From Nonomuraea terrae (GTDB lineage Bacteria; Actinomycetota; Actinomycetes; Streptosporangiales; Streptosporangiaceae), in the NCBI RefSeq assembly GCF_004348995.1, contig NZ_SMKQ01000035.1:1-54544 (forward strand): 54,544 nt of DNA. The letters are read 5' to 3'. Position 1 is the stretch's first letter, and the number at the start of each line of letters is the position of its first letter. This document shows positions 40,648 through 48,989 of the stretch, in pieces. Both the position numbers and the translations under genes were made by a program. The notes beneath the pieces are model-generated. The model did no database searches and was not told where the DNA came from. It worked only from the letters and a program-made list of their open reading frames with translations.

Positions 40648-41622
40648 CTACCCGGGGCGGCTGTGGGCGTGGGTGTTGCGGTAGTGGGACGGGGCGACGC
40701 CGTACGCGCCGACGAACGCCTGGCGGAGCGTCTCGGCCGAGCCGAAGCCGCAGCGGGCCGCCACGGCGGGCATCGTCAGCGACGTGCCGGCCACCAGGTG
40801 GGCGGCGGCTTCGAGGCGGGTCCGGCGGACGTACTGGCCGGGGGTCTGGCCGAGCTCGGCGAGGAAGAGCCGGGTCAGGTGGCGGGCGCTGACGCCGGCC
40901 ACCGCGGCCAGGGCGGTGGTGGACAGATCGTCGCCGAGGTGGCAGCCGACGTGGTCGACCACCCGGCGGACCAGGTCGTTGCCGGGCGGCGGCGCGGCGG
41001 TGAACATGCTCATCTGCGCCTGGTTGCCCGGGCGCTGGAGGTAGATCACCAGCTCGCGCGCCACCCGCCGGGCCAGTTCGGGCCCGTGGTCCTCCTGGAT
41101 CAGCGCCATCGACAGGTCGAGCGCGCTGGTGACGCCCGCGGAGGTGACGAGGTCGCCGTCGCGGATGTAGATCGGGCCGGGGTCGACGCTCACCTCGGGG
41201 TGGCGGGCGGCCAGGTCGCCGGCCCAGCGCCAGTGGGTGGTGACGCGGTGGCCGTCCAGCAGCCCGGCGGCGGCCAGGATGGCGGCACCGGTGCAGACGG
41301 ACGCGACGCGCCGGCTCTCGCGGGCGATGCGGCGCACGTGGGCGACGATCAGCGGGTCGTCGGCGGCCCGCCGGTGCCCCCAGCCGCCGGCGACGACCAC
41401 CGTGTCGAAGGGGCCGGTGATGCGTTCGAGCGCGTCGCCGCCCGCCAGGGCCAGCCCGGTGGGCAGGGTGATCTGGCGCGCCCCCGGAGTGACGAAGGCG
41501 GTCCGGTACGGCTCCCGCGGCGAGCCGATCTTGTTCGCCATGCCGAGGCTGGTGGTGACGGCGGCGATCTCGATCAGCTCGGCGTCGTCGTAGCCCACCA
41601 CGACGACCAGACGCTCGTTCAC
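40648..41622 (-). CDS. GlxA-type AraC family regulator (DJ-1/PfpI + HTH)
   Basis: This 324-residue protein has an N-terminal DJ-1/PfpI-like domain (VVVVGYDDAELIEIAAVTTS, ASVCTGAAILAAAGLLDGHRVTTHW; nucleophile-like Cys in VCTGA) and a C-terminal AraC domain with two helix-turn-helix motifs (LAAVAGVSARHLTRLFLAEL, PAVAARCGFGSAETLRQAF). Targets unknown; the divergent gene at 41715 shares its 92-bp promoter space. GTG start. Confidence 0.9.
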   Translation of the reverse strand: MNERLVVVVGYDDAELIEIAAVTTSLGMANKIGSPREPYRTAFVTPGARQITLPTGLALAGGDALERITGPFDTVVVAGGWGHRRAADDPLIVAHVRRIARESRRVASVCTGAAILAAAGLLDGHRVTTHWRWAGDLAARHPEVSVDPGPIYIRDGDLVTSAGVTSALDLSMALIQEDHGPELARRVARELVIYLQRPGNQAQMSMFTAAPPPGNDLVRRVVDHVGCHLGDDLSTTALAAVAGVSARHLTRLFLAELGQTPGQYVRRTRLEAAAHLVAGTSLTMPAVAARCGFGSAETLRQAFVGAYGVAPSHYRNTHAHSRPG

Positions 41623-41714
41623 GCGCCGAGTGTAGTCCGACAGGACATGCCTCCCAATATTTACGACATATCACCGCAGCGCCTCGGCTGTCGGCGGCGC
41701 CCTGCTCCAGCATC

Positions 41715-42356
41715 ATGAGCATGACCGACACTCCTCACGCCCGGATCGCCCCCGCCGAGTCCCCCGCCGAGTCCCCGGCCGTGCCCACGCACCGGTCGTC
41801 GCCGGGCCGGGTGGTCGCGGCGCTCGCGAGCCGCTGGCCCACCTGGTGCGGGCTGGCGGCCACCGCGCTGAACCTCGCGGACGCGCGGGACGGCCGCGCC
41901 CTCGGGTTCGTCGTGTACCTGGCCGCGCTCATCTACCTCGCCACGGCGGTGATCGACCGGCCGGGCATGGTGTGGGTGCTGTTCGGGCTCTCGGTGGTGG
42001 CGGTGACGCTGCTGAAGGTGTTCGACGTGGATCCATGGCCGCTCCTGATCGCCAGCGCGGTCACCGTCGTCGTCCTCGGCCTGACCGCCGGGCTGCTGCG
42101 CCAAGGTGGGCTCACCGCCGCGCAACTGCCCGCGATGCTGGTCTTCGGGGCCGCCGCCGTGTTCGCGCTGTCCCTCTCCCCCGAGGCCGGGGGCGCTCTC
42201 GTGGCGGCGGCCCTGATCGGCCACGCCGTGCAGGACGTCGCCGTCTGGCGGGCCGGCAAGGTCGTGGCGCGCTCGATGGCGGAGTTCTGCGCGGTTCTCG
42301 ACTTCACGCTGGGGGCGGCGATTCTCGCCCTGATTCTCCTCCCGCTCGGCGGCTAG
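41715..42356 (+). CDS. Uncharacterised membrane protein, about six helices
   Basis: This 213-residue protein has a Pro/Ser-rich cytosolic start and about six hydrophobic segments (FVVYLAALIYLATAVI, VWVLFGLSVVAVTLLKV, LLIASAVTVVVLGLTAGLL, MLVFGAAAVFALSLS, LVAAALIGHAVQDVAVW, LGAAILALILLPLGG). No family was recognised. The ATG at 41721 is also possible. The oxidoreductase gene follows after 9 bases, and the GlxA-type regulator is divergent. Confidence 0.75.
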   Translation: MSMTDTPHARIAPAESPAESPAVPTHRSSPGRVVAALASRWPTWCGLAATALNLADARDGRALGFVVYLAALIYLATAVIDRPGMVWVLFGLSVVAVTLLKVFDVDPWPLLIASAVTVVVLGLTAGLLRQGGLTAAQLPAMLVFGAAAVFALSLSPEAGGALVAAALIGHAVQDVAVWRAGKVVARSMAEFCAVLDFTLGAAILALILLPLGG

Positions 42357-42365
42357 ACTCCGGTC

Positions 42366-43331
42366 ATGAAGGCCGCAGTACGCGCCGCCTACGGACCGCC
42401 GGACGTGGTGCGCGTCGCAGAAGTGCCCGAACCGGCGGTCCAGGACGGTGAGCTGCTCGTCGCCGTGCACGCGACGACGGTCAACCGCACCGACTGCGCG
42501 TTACGCGCGGCGAAACCGTTCTTCTGGCGGTTGTCCACCGGGCTCGTCCGCCCGAAGGTCGCGGTTCTCGGCAACGAGTTCGCGGGCCGGGTGGCGGCCG
42601 TCGGGCGGGAGGTCACGGCGTTCAAGGCCGGTGACCGGGTGTTCGGCTACAACGACGTCGGCTGGGGCGCGCACGCCGAGTACATGACCATCTCCCAGCA
42701 CGGCACGGTCGCTCTCATCCCCGACGGGCTGGCGTACGACGAGGTGGCCCCCGGCCTGGAGGGCGCCCACTACGCGCTGTCGATCATCCGCGGCGCGGGC
42801 GTCCGGGCCGGGCACGACGTGCTGGTCAACGGCGCGACCGGGGCCATCGGGTCGGCGGCCGTCCAGCTGCTCCGGATCGCCGGGGCCCGGGTGACCGCGG
42901 TCTGCGAGCCGGTGCACGCCGGCCTGGTGAGCGGCCTCGGGGCCGAGCGGGTGATCGACTACACGGCCGAGGACTTCACGAAGGACGCCGGGCGCTACGA
43001 CGCCGTCATCGACGCGGTCGGCAAGAGCACGTACGGCCGGTGCCGGCGGCTGCTGAAACCGCGCGGCGTCTACGTCGCGTCGGACCTCGGGCCGCTGTGG
43101 CAGAACCCCTTCCTCGCGCTGGCCGGCCCGCTGCTGGGCGGCAGGCGGGTGCGGTTCCCGCTGCCGAGGAACGACGCGGCGACGGCGCGGCATTTCGCGG
43201 AGCTCATGGCGTCCGGCGAGTTCCGGCCGGTGATCGACCGGTTCTACCCGCTCGACGACATCGTGGCGGCCCATCGCTACGTCGAGACCGGCCGGAAGAC
43301 GGGGAACGTCGTCATCACCGTCTCGCGATGA
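42366..43331 (+). CDS. Zinc-free MDR-family oxidoreductase (quinone reductase-like)
   Basis: This 321-residue protein has a GroES-like part (AAVRAAYGPPDVVRVAEVPE, NRTDCALRAAKPF, GNEFAGRVAAVGREVTAFK) and a Rossmann part (VLVNGATGAIGSAAVQLLRI) for NAD(P)H. Structural and catalytic zinc ligands are absent, as in quinone oxidoreductases. Its stop overlaps the end of the convergent mannitol-dehydrogenase-like gene by 17 bases. Confidence 0.88.
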   Translation: MKAAVRAAYGPPDVVRVAEVPEPAVQDGELLVAVHATTVNRTDCALRAAKPFFWRLSTGLVRPKVAVLGNEFAGRVAAVGREVTAFKAGDRVFGYNDVGWGAHAEYMTISQHGTVALIPDGLAYDEVAPGLEGAHYALSIIRGAGVRAGHDVLVNGATGAIGSAAVQLLRIAGARVTAVCEPVHAGLVSGLGAERVIDYTAEDFTKDAGRYDAVIDAVGKSTYGRCRRLLKPRGVYVASDLGPLWQNPFLALAGPLLGGRRVRFPLPRNDAATARHFAELMASGEFRPVIDRFYPLDDIVAAHRYVETGRKTGNVVITVSR

Positions 43332-44664
43332 GCTCGGCCTGCCGCGTGACCGCGTCGGTCAGCGCCGCGTCGGCCGCCAGCGCCGGGTCGAGGAAGCCGA
43401 GCACCGTGCGCGCGGCCTCCCCGAGAGGCCCGGCGGCGGTGGGGGCCGCGTCGTCGCGCACCGGCACGCCGCCGCCGCGCAGGTGCAGCAGCCAGGCCGC
43501 GACGACCCGGACTGCCCCGTCCGGCATCCGGCCCGCCGCCCGCTCGGCGCGCAGCACCGGCAGGACGCGGACGGGCACCTTCCGCGATCCGTCCTCGGCG
43601 ATCTTGGCGAGGGTGTGCCGGATGCGCGGGTTGGCGAGCCGCTCCAGCAGCGCCGCCCGGTAGGCGGCCAGGTCGGGGCCGGGCAGGCCGAGGTGGCGCG
43701 TGGCCTCCGCCCACCACTCGGCCAGCCAGGCGCGGCAGGCGGGATCGGCGACGGCCTCGGCGACCGTCGTGTGCCCGCGCACGGAGCCGGCGTAGGCCAG
43801 CAGCGAGTGGCCGCCGTTGAGCAGCCACAGCTTGCGCCGCTCGTACGGGGTGACGTCGGTGACGAACCGGGCGCCCGCCTCCTCCCAGCGCGGCCGGCCC
43901 GCCGGGAACTCCCCGCACAACATCCACTCGGCGTACGGCTCGGCCACCACGGGCGCGCCGTCGGCCCGTCCGGTCGCGGCGGCCACCACGGCGGCGTCCT
44001 CCTCGGCCGGGTACGGCGTGATCCGGTCCACCATCGCGGTCACGTACGACGCGGCGCCGGTCAACCCGGTCAGCCCAGCCAGCTCGGCCAGCTCGCCGAC
44101 CACCCGCTCGGTGACCTCGCCGTTGCCCGGCAGGTTGTCGCACGACACGATCGCCACCGGCCCTCCCCCGGCGCGGCGCCGCGCGGCCAGCCCGGCCAGC
44201 AGACGGGCGGGCGCGGTGCGTACCGGGGCCTCGGGGCCGGCGCGCAGGGCGGCGAGATCGGCGCGGACGGCGGGCAGCCCGGTGTCGAGCCCGCCTCCGG
44301 CGGCGCGCGCGTAGCCCGCCTCGGTGATCGTCAGCGTGACCACGGCCGGCTCCGGCCGCCGCCAGTGGCGCAGCCAGGCGTCGTGGTCGCCGCCCGGGTG
44401 CGCGGCCGACAGGGAGCAGATCACCTCGTACGCGTCCGCGTCCGGGCCGCGGGTGACGAGGGTGTAGAGGCCGTCCTGGGCGGTCAGCCGCTCGGCGATG
44501 CCGGTGCTGCGGCCGGTGAAGGCGGCGATGCCCCAGCGGTCGGCGTCCGGGGCGTGCTCGGTGTACCAGGCCTGGTGGGCGCGGAAGAACCCGCCCAGCC
44601 CGAGGTGCAGCATGCGCACGGGCGCGGCGGGACGGCCGTCGGCGGCGCGGGACAGGGGCTTCAC
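43315..44664 (-). CDS. Mannitol dehydrogenase family protein
   Basis: This 449-residue enzyme has the long-chain mannitol dehydrogenase/fructuronate reductase plan: N-terminal Rossmann part (LHLGLGGFFRAHQAWYTEHA), SCDNLPGNGEVTERVV, VDRITPYPAEED, and the C-terminal catalytic site (YERRKLWLLNGGHSLLAYAG, key Lys, Asn and His). It should oxidise a sugar alcohol or reduce a keto-sugar acid (mannitol or fructuronate type) with NAD(P)H; which is not clear. GTG start. Confidence 0.88.
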   Translation of the reverse strand: MKPLSRAADGRPAAPVRMLHLGLGGFFRAHQAWYTEHAPDADRWGIAAFTGRSTGIAERLTAQDGLYTLVTRGPDADAYEVICSLSAAHPGGDHDAWLRHWRRPEPAVVTLTITEAGYARAAGGGLDTGLPAVRADLAALRAGPEAPVRTAPARLLAGLAARRRAGGGPVAIVSCDNLPGNGEVTERVVGELAELAGLTGLTGAASYVTAMVDRITPYPAEEDAAVVAAATGRADGAPVVAEPYAEWMLCGEFPAGRPRWEEAGARFVTDVTPYERRKLWLLNGGHSLLAYAGSVRGHTTVAEAVADPACRAWLAEWWAEATRHLGLPGPDLAAYRAALLERLANPRIRHTLAKIAEDGSRKVPVRVLPVLRAERAAGRMPDGAVRVVAAWLLHLRGGGVPVRDDAAPTAAGPLGEAARTVLGFLDPALAADAALTDAVTRQAELIARR

Positions 44665-44723
44665 ACGTCTCCCTGGGGCGATCTTCCGTCACCTCCACCG
44701 TAGCCCGGGTCGGCAGCACTGAG

Positions 44724-44761
44724 TTGAGTCGATTGACTTAAAACGATGGGACGGCTTGAAT
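44724..44761 (+). promoter_or_regulatory. P450 promoter with TetR-type operator
   Basis: TTGACT (44733-44738) and TTGAAT (44756-44761) are 17 bp apart. The -35 box lies in an 18-bp inverted repeat, TTGAGTCGATTGACTTAA (44724-44741), 14 of whose 18 bases are symmetric. A similar site overlaps the -35 of the flavoprotein gene at 48850-48867. Confidence 0.65.
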
Positions 44762-44792
44762 GGGCCTTTGGTCCACGATCGTGGGAGGCATC

Positions 44793-45998
44793 GTGAGCAA
44801 CGCCGATGTGCACGTACCGGATTATCCGTTCAGCAACCCCACGGCGCTGGAGCCGCCCGAGGAGTGGGCGCGGTTGCGGGAGGGGTGTCCCGTGGCGCCG
44901 ATCCGGCTCCCGAGCGGCGACCAGGCGCTGCTGCTGACCCGCTACGACGACGTGAAGCAGGTGTTGTCCGACCCCCGCTTCACCCGCGACCTCGACGCGC
45001 CCGACGCCGCCCAGGTGACCGCGAACGAGTCCGGCGGCGTGTTCGGCGGCATGTCGAGCATGAGCAGCGACAACCACAAGGCGTGGCGGCAGCTCATCGG
45101 CAGGACGTTCACCGCCAAGCGGGTCTCGGCCATGCAGCCGCGCATCGAGGCGATGACCGGCCACCTGGTCGGCGAGATGGTCAAGCAGGGCTCGCCCGCC
45201 GACCTGGTGAGCTCGCTCGGCTTCCCGCTGCCGGTGTGGGTGATCTGCGACCTGCTCGGCGTGCCCGACTCCGACCGCGACAAGTTCGCGTACTGGTCCG
45301 ACACCATGCTGAGCCTGACCAGATTCACCCAGGACGAGATCGACGCGGCGCAGGCCGACTTCGAGAGCTACCTGAAGGCCCACGTCGAGGCCAAGCGGGC
45401 CGAGCCGGGCGACGACCTGATCAGTGAGCTGATCTCCATCGTGGGCTCGCTCGACGGGCGGCTGACCGAGCAGCTCATGATCGGCACCGCGAAGGGACTG
45501 CTGGTCGCGGGGCACGAGACGACCGCCAACATGATCGGCAAGATGGTGGCGATGCTGCTGGCCGACCGTACGCGCTGGGAGCGGCTGCTGGCCGACCGCG
45601 CGCTGATCCGCACGGCGGTGGAGGAGAGCCTGCGCTTCGACGCCAACCCGGGCTTCGGCATGCCGCGTTACCTCAGCGAGGAGGTCGAGGTCGGGGGCGA
45701 GCGGCTGCCCGCGGGGACCACGGTCGTGTGCAGCATGGCCTCGGCCAACCGCGACGAGCGGCAGTTCGCCGACGCCGCCACCATGGTGCTCGACCGGCGG
45801 CCCAACACGCACGTCGCCTTCGGCGCGGGCCCCCACTCCTGCATCGGCCAGGCGCTGGCCCGCACCGAGCTGCAGACGGTGCTCCAGGTGCTGCTCGACC
45901 GCCTGCCCACGCTGCGCCTGGCCGAGCCCGCCGAGGCCCTGACCCGCCGCGAGGGGCTCGTGGTCGGCGGCCTGCAGGCGGTGCCGGTCGCATGGTGA
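44793..45998 (+). CDS. Cytochrome P450
   Basis: This 401-residue soluble P450 has the I-helix AGHETT (239-244), ExxR at 278-281, a PRYLSEEVEVGGERLPAGTT part and the haem loop FGAGPHSCIGQALAR with Cys350. It needs a ferredoxin and reductase, which are not adjacent. The GTG at 44793 fits a GGGAGG site four bases upstream; the longer frame at 44760 adds eleven residues. It is followed by a tetR gene that overlaps it by seven bases. The neighbourhood (KstD-like flavoprotein, SDR relic) suggests steroid or terpenoid breakdown. Confidence 0.92.
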   Translation: MSNADVHVPDYPFSNPTALEPPEEWARLREGCPVAPIRLPSGDQALLLTRYDDVKQVLSDPRFTRDLDAPDAAQVTANESGGVFGGMSSMSSDNHKAWRQLIGRTFTAKRVSAMQPRIEAMTGHLVGEMVKQGSPADLVSSLGFPLPVWVICDLLGVPDSDRDKFAYWSDTMLSLTRFTQDEIDAAQADFESYLKAHVEAKRAEPGDDLISELISIVGSLDGRLTEQLMIGTAKGLLVAGHETTANMIGKMVAMLLADRTRWERLLADRALIRTAVEESLRFDANPGFGMPRYLSEEVEVGGERLPAGTTVVCSMASANRDERQFADAATMVLDRRPNTHVAFGAGPHSCIGQALARTELQTVLQVLLDRLPTLRLAEPAEALTRREGLVVGGLQAVPVAW

Positions 45999-46678
45999 AC
46001 GTCGCCCGCGCCCGCGAGTCAGGCGGGCGGGCCGGCACGACCCGGGCGGCGATCCTCGACGCCGCCGAGCGGCTGTTCGCCGAGAACGGCGTGGCCGCGG
46101 TGTCCAACCGGCAGATCAGCGAGGCGGCCGGGCAGGGCAACCACTTCGCGGTCGGCTACCACTTCGGCACCAAGGCCGACCTCGTCCGCGAGATCGTCCG
46201 CCGGCACGCCGCCGCCATCGAGCACCTGCGCGTGCGGATGCTGGACGAGGTCGCCGGCTCCTCCGACCTGCGTGCCTGGGTGTCCTGCCTGGTGCGGCCG
46301 TTCACCTGCCACCTCGACTCGCTGGGGGTGCCGAGCTGGCGGGCCCGCTGCATGGTCCAGGTCACGACCGAGCCGGCCCTGCGCGAGATCGTGATCGACG
46401 AGACGGTCGCGACGCCCGCCATGCGCGGCACGCTGGAGGGCCTGGGCCGCGCGGTGCCCGGCGTGCCCGGCCACGTCCACCGCGAGCGCTCCGACATGAG
46501 CCGCGTGCTGATCGTGCACACGCTGGCCGAGCGTGAGCAGGCCCTGCACGAGGGCGGCCCCACCACGCGCACCTCCTGGGAGGCGACCGCCGTCGGCCTC
46601 ATCGACGCCGTGGTCGGTCTGTGGCTCGCCCCCGTCACCGCACTCCCCGACGACCCCTCGACGACAACGGACACCTGA
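45992..46678 (+). CDS. TetR family regulator, coupled to P450
   Basis: This 228-residue protein has an N-terminal helix-turn-helix (RAAILDAAERLFAENG, RQISEAAGQGNHFAVGYHFG) and a helical C-terminal domain. The ATG lies inside the P450 stop region, so translation is coupled. Because the operator pairs lie before the P450 gene (its own operon) and the flavoprotein gene, it is the likely repressor of both. Confidence 0.9.
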   Translation: MVNVARARESGGRAGTTRAAILDAAERLFAENGVAAVSNRQISEAAGQGNHFAVGYHFGTKADLVREIVRRHAAAIEHLRVRMLDEVAGSSDLRAWVSCLVRPFTCHLDSLGVPSWRARCMVQVTTEPALREIVIDETVATPAMRGTLEGLGRAVPGVPGHVHRERSDMSRVLIVHTLAEREQALHEGGPTTRTSWEATAVGLIDAVVGLWLAPVTALPDDPSTTTDT

Positions 46679-47020
46679 ATGCGCGGCCTTGCGAACCAGA
46701 GCATCGTCGTCTGCGGCGGCGCCACCGGCATCGGCGCGGCGACCGCCGAGCGGCTGGCCGAAGAGGGCAGCCGGGTGCTGATCGGCGACGTCAACGCCGC
46801 CGGCGCCGAGGCCACCGCCAAGCGGATCACCGCCGCCGGCGGCACGGCGGTGTGAACCGAGTTCGGCTTCAAGGCCGCCGGGCTGGCCGGCACCCGCAGC
46901 ATCCGTCTGGGCAAGCCGTCCGACCTGGCCGCCGCGGCCGCGTTCGTGCTGTCCGGCAACGCCGAGTGGATCAACGGGCGGACCTGGTCGATCGACAGCG
47001 GCGGCTCGCTCCACGACTGA
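46679..47020 (+). pseudogene. Short-chain dehydrogenase remnant with in-frame deletion and stop
   Basis: The first 58 codons encode the SDR nucleotide-binding start (VVCGGATGIGAATAERLAEE and LIGDVNAAG). A TGA stop in frame follows at 46853-46855. The last 55 codons restart without a frame change at the SDR C-terminus (LGKPSDLAAAAAFVLSGN, WINGRTWSIDSGGSLHD). The middle with the catalytic Ser and YxxxK is lost, about 130-140 residues, so no active enzyme can be made. It follows the tetR gene with one base between (TGAATG). Confidence 0.88.
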
Positions 47021-47106
47021 GAGCCGGTTCAGACGCCGTCAACCGGCGCGAAAGCGCCTGCGTCCGGTCTCCGCCGGCATGGAGAACGGCGTCCACGCCG
47101 CCGCGT

Positions 47107-48756
47107 TCACCTCCCGATGACGCCTGGTGACTGACCTGCCGCGGCGTGCAGGGCGGCCAGGTGGCCGAACACCACCGCGGGGCCGATGGTCGAGCCCGGG
47201 CCCGGATAGGTGCGGCCCATGACCGAGGCGGTGGTGTTGCCGGCGGCGTACAGGCCGGGGATGGGGGCGCCGTCCTCGCGCAGCACGCGGGCGTGCTCGT
47301 CGGTGAGCAGGCCGCCCTTGGTGCCGAGGTCGCCGGGGTGCACGCGCATCGCGTAGAAGGGGGCCTTCTCCAGGGGGCCGAGGTTGGGGTTGGGTTTGAC
47401 GCGCGGGTCGCCGTAGTAGCGGTCGTACGCGGTGCGGCCCCGGCCGAAGTCCTCGTCGACGCCGGTGCCGGCGAACCCGTTGAACCGCTCGACGGTCGCC
47501 CGCAGCGCGGCCGGGGCGACCTCCATCTCGGCGGCCAGCTCGCCGAGGGAGCCGGCCTTGAGCAGCAGGCCGGCGTCGTACCACCGCTGCCGACCGGCCA
47601 GCAGCGCGGCCGACAGGTAGCGGCGGGCGTGGCGGGCGTCGGTGACCAGCCAGGCGGGCAGCTTGCCGAGGGCGAGCAGGTCGTGCCCGAAGTCGATGTA
47701 CGACGCCGACTCGTTGGTGAAGCGCCGCCCTTGCGTGTCCACCACGATCGAGAACGGCATCGAGCGTTCCCACAGGACGAAGTTGGGGTGACCGTCGGGG
47801 CCGATCACGGCCGAGCCCCACCAGGCGTCGTCCATCAGGGCCAGCGCCGCCCCGGCCCGCGCGCCCAGCTCGATCGCGGTGCCGAGATCGCCTTCGGGGG
47901 CCGAGGACCAGCCGGGGACGCCGTGGTGCTTCTGCCGCCACTCGGGGTTGTGCGCGAATCCGCCGGCGCCCAGGATGACGCCGTTCCTGGCGCGTACGCG
48001 GAGCGAGCGGCCCTCGCGGGAGACGACGGCGCCGGTCACGCGGCCGTCCTCCATGATCAGCTCGGTCAGGGGGGACGACAGCCAGACGGGGGTCTGCTGG
48101 TTGCGGACGACGTACATGAGGGAACAGGCCAGCGCGCCGCCGGAGCCGAGCAGGCGCTTGCCGGTCGCCACGCCGCCCAGCGTGCGGAGGACGAGGCGGG
48201 CGCCGCGGACGAAGCCGTCGGGGCTGGACCAGGCGCGGGAGAGCTGCCACACGTCGTCGGTCATGACGGGCACCGGCAGGCCGTCCAGCGCACGGGAACG
48301 CTCGGCCCACGGCCCGAGCAGCTTGGCGTCGAACGGCCTGACCTCGATCGCCCGGCCGATCTTGCCGCCGGGCCGGTCGGGGTAGTAGTCGGGGTAGTCC
48401 TTCGAGCGGGCCCAGCGCACGCCGTGCCGGTGCAGGAACCGCACGACCTCCGGCGCCGTCCTCAGGAAGGCCAGCTTGCGTTCGCGCGAGGAGGCCGGGC
48501 CGACGTCGCCGATGACGTCCTCCATGTACGCCAGCGCCTCCTCCAGGGAGTCGTGCGCGCCGGCGTGCCGCATGAGGGGGTTGTTCGGCATCCATAAGCC
48601 GCCGCCGGAGATGGCGGTCGTGCCGCCCCACTTGTCGGTGCTCTCGACGAGCAGCACGTCGAGCTTCCTGTCGGCCGCCGTGATGGCCGCGCTCATGGCC
48701 GCGGCGCCGCTGCCGGCGATCAGCACATCGACGATCTTGTCCCATTCCTCTGCCAT
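47107..48756 (-). CDS. FAD-binding dehydrogenase, 3-ketosteroid-delta1-dehydrogenase-like
   Basis: This 549-residue flavoprotein begins with a Rossmann dinucleotide site (VDVLIAGSGAAAMSAAITAA) followed by the FAD-linked STDKWGGTTAISGGGLWMPN. It ends with GLYAAGNTTASVMGRTYPGP and TIGPAVVFGHLAA, which are the usual KstD/fumarate reductase-like marks. The family removes hydrogens at C1-C2 of 3-ketosteroids or reduces related unsaturated ketones. The ATG follows AAAGGAG. It points toward the SDR relic and P450 operon, with its own operator-bearing promoter. Confidence 0.88.
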   Translation of the reverse strand: MAEEWDKIVDVLIAGSGAAAMSAAITAADRKLDVLLVESTDKWGGTTAISGGGLWMPNNPLMRHAGAHDSLEEALAYMEDVIGDVGPASSRERKLAFLRTAPEVVRFLHRHGVRWARSKDYPDYYPDRPGGKIGRAIEVRPFDAKLLGPWAERSRALDGLPVPVMTDDVWQLSRAWSSPDGFVRGARLVLRTLGGVATGKRLLGSGGALACSLMYVVRNQQTPVWLSSPLTELIMEDGRVTGAVVSREGRSLRVRARNGVILGAGGFAHNPEWRQKHHGVPGWSSAPEGDLGTAIELGARAGAALALMDDAWWGSAVIGPDGHPNFVLWERSMPFSIVVDTQGRRFTNESASYIDFGHDLLALGKLPAWLVTDARHARRYLSAALLAGRQRWYDAGLLLKAGSLGELAAEMEVAPAALRATVERFNGFAGTGVDEDFGRGRTAYDRYYGDPRVKPNPNLGPLEKAPFYAMRVHPGDLGTKGGLLTDEHARVLREDGAPIPGLYAAGNTTASVMGRTYPGPGSTIGPAVVFGHLAALHAAAGQSPGVIGR

Positions 48757-48829
48757 CGCGGCTCCTTTGCTCGAGCGTGCACGGTCGAACGGGCGCTTTC
48801 CGACGGATGCGGGAGGCGTTGGAAGCTGC

Positions 48830-48867
48830 AGCGTAAGTCGGCCAACTTGTTAAATCAAGTGACTTAT
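48830..48867 (-). promoter_or_regulatory. Flavoprotein promoter with shared TetR-type operator
   Basis: On the minus strand TTGATT (48858-48853) and TACGCT (48835-48830) are 17 bp apart. The -35 box lies in TTAAATCAAGTGACTTAT (48850-48867), which matches the P450 operator at 13 of 18 positions. Confidence 0.6.
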
Positions 48868-48882
48868 CAGGACTTCTGGCGC

Positions 48883-48911
48883 TTGACGGAGCGCCCGTCA
48901 GCGCTTACGTT
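48883..48911 (+). promoter_or_regulatory. Promoter of the xylanase gene
   Basis: TTGACG (48883-48888) and TACGTT (48906-48911) are 17 bp apart, a strong match to the main vegetative sigma type. The expected start is near 48918. Confidence 0.6.
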
Positions 48912-48944
48912 TCCGGCGATCGGTGAAAATATCGTCACATATCC

Positions 48945-48953
48945 GAAACTTTC
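48945..48953 (+). promoter_or_regulatory. GAAACTTTC operator in the xylanase leader
   Basis: GAAACTTTC is a perfect inverted repeat about 28 bases after the likely start of transcription, flanked by CC and TGAAACG. Sites of GAAA/TTTC type are common before xylanase genes in actinomycetes and are read by sugar-sensing repressors. A roadblock position fits repression. Confidence 0.5.
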
Positions 48954-48989
48954 TGAAACGTCCCCGGCATCCCCCCGGAGGTCAGCTCG

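Noticed and set aside
46853..46855. TGA in the SDR gene as selenocysteine or other recoding
   Set aside because: The active site and about half of the fold are missing around the TGA, and no recoding hairpin was seen. Gene decay is simpler.
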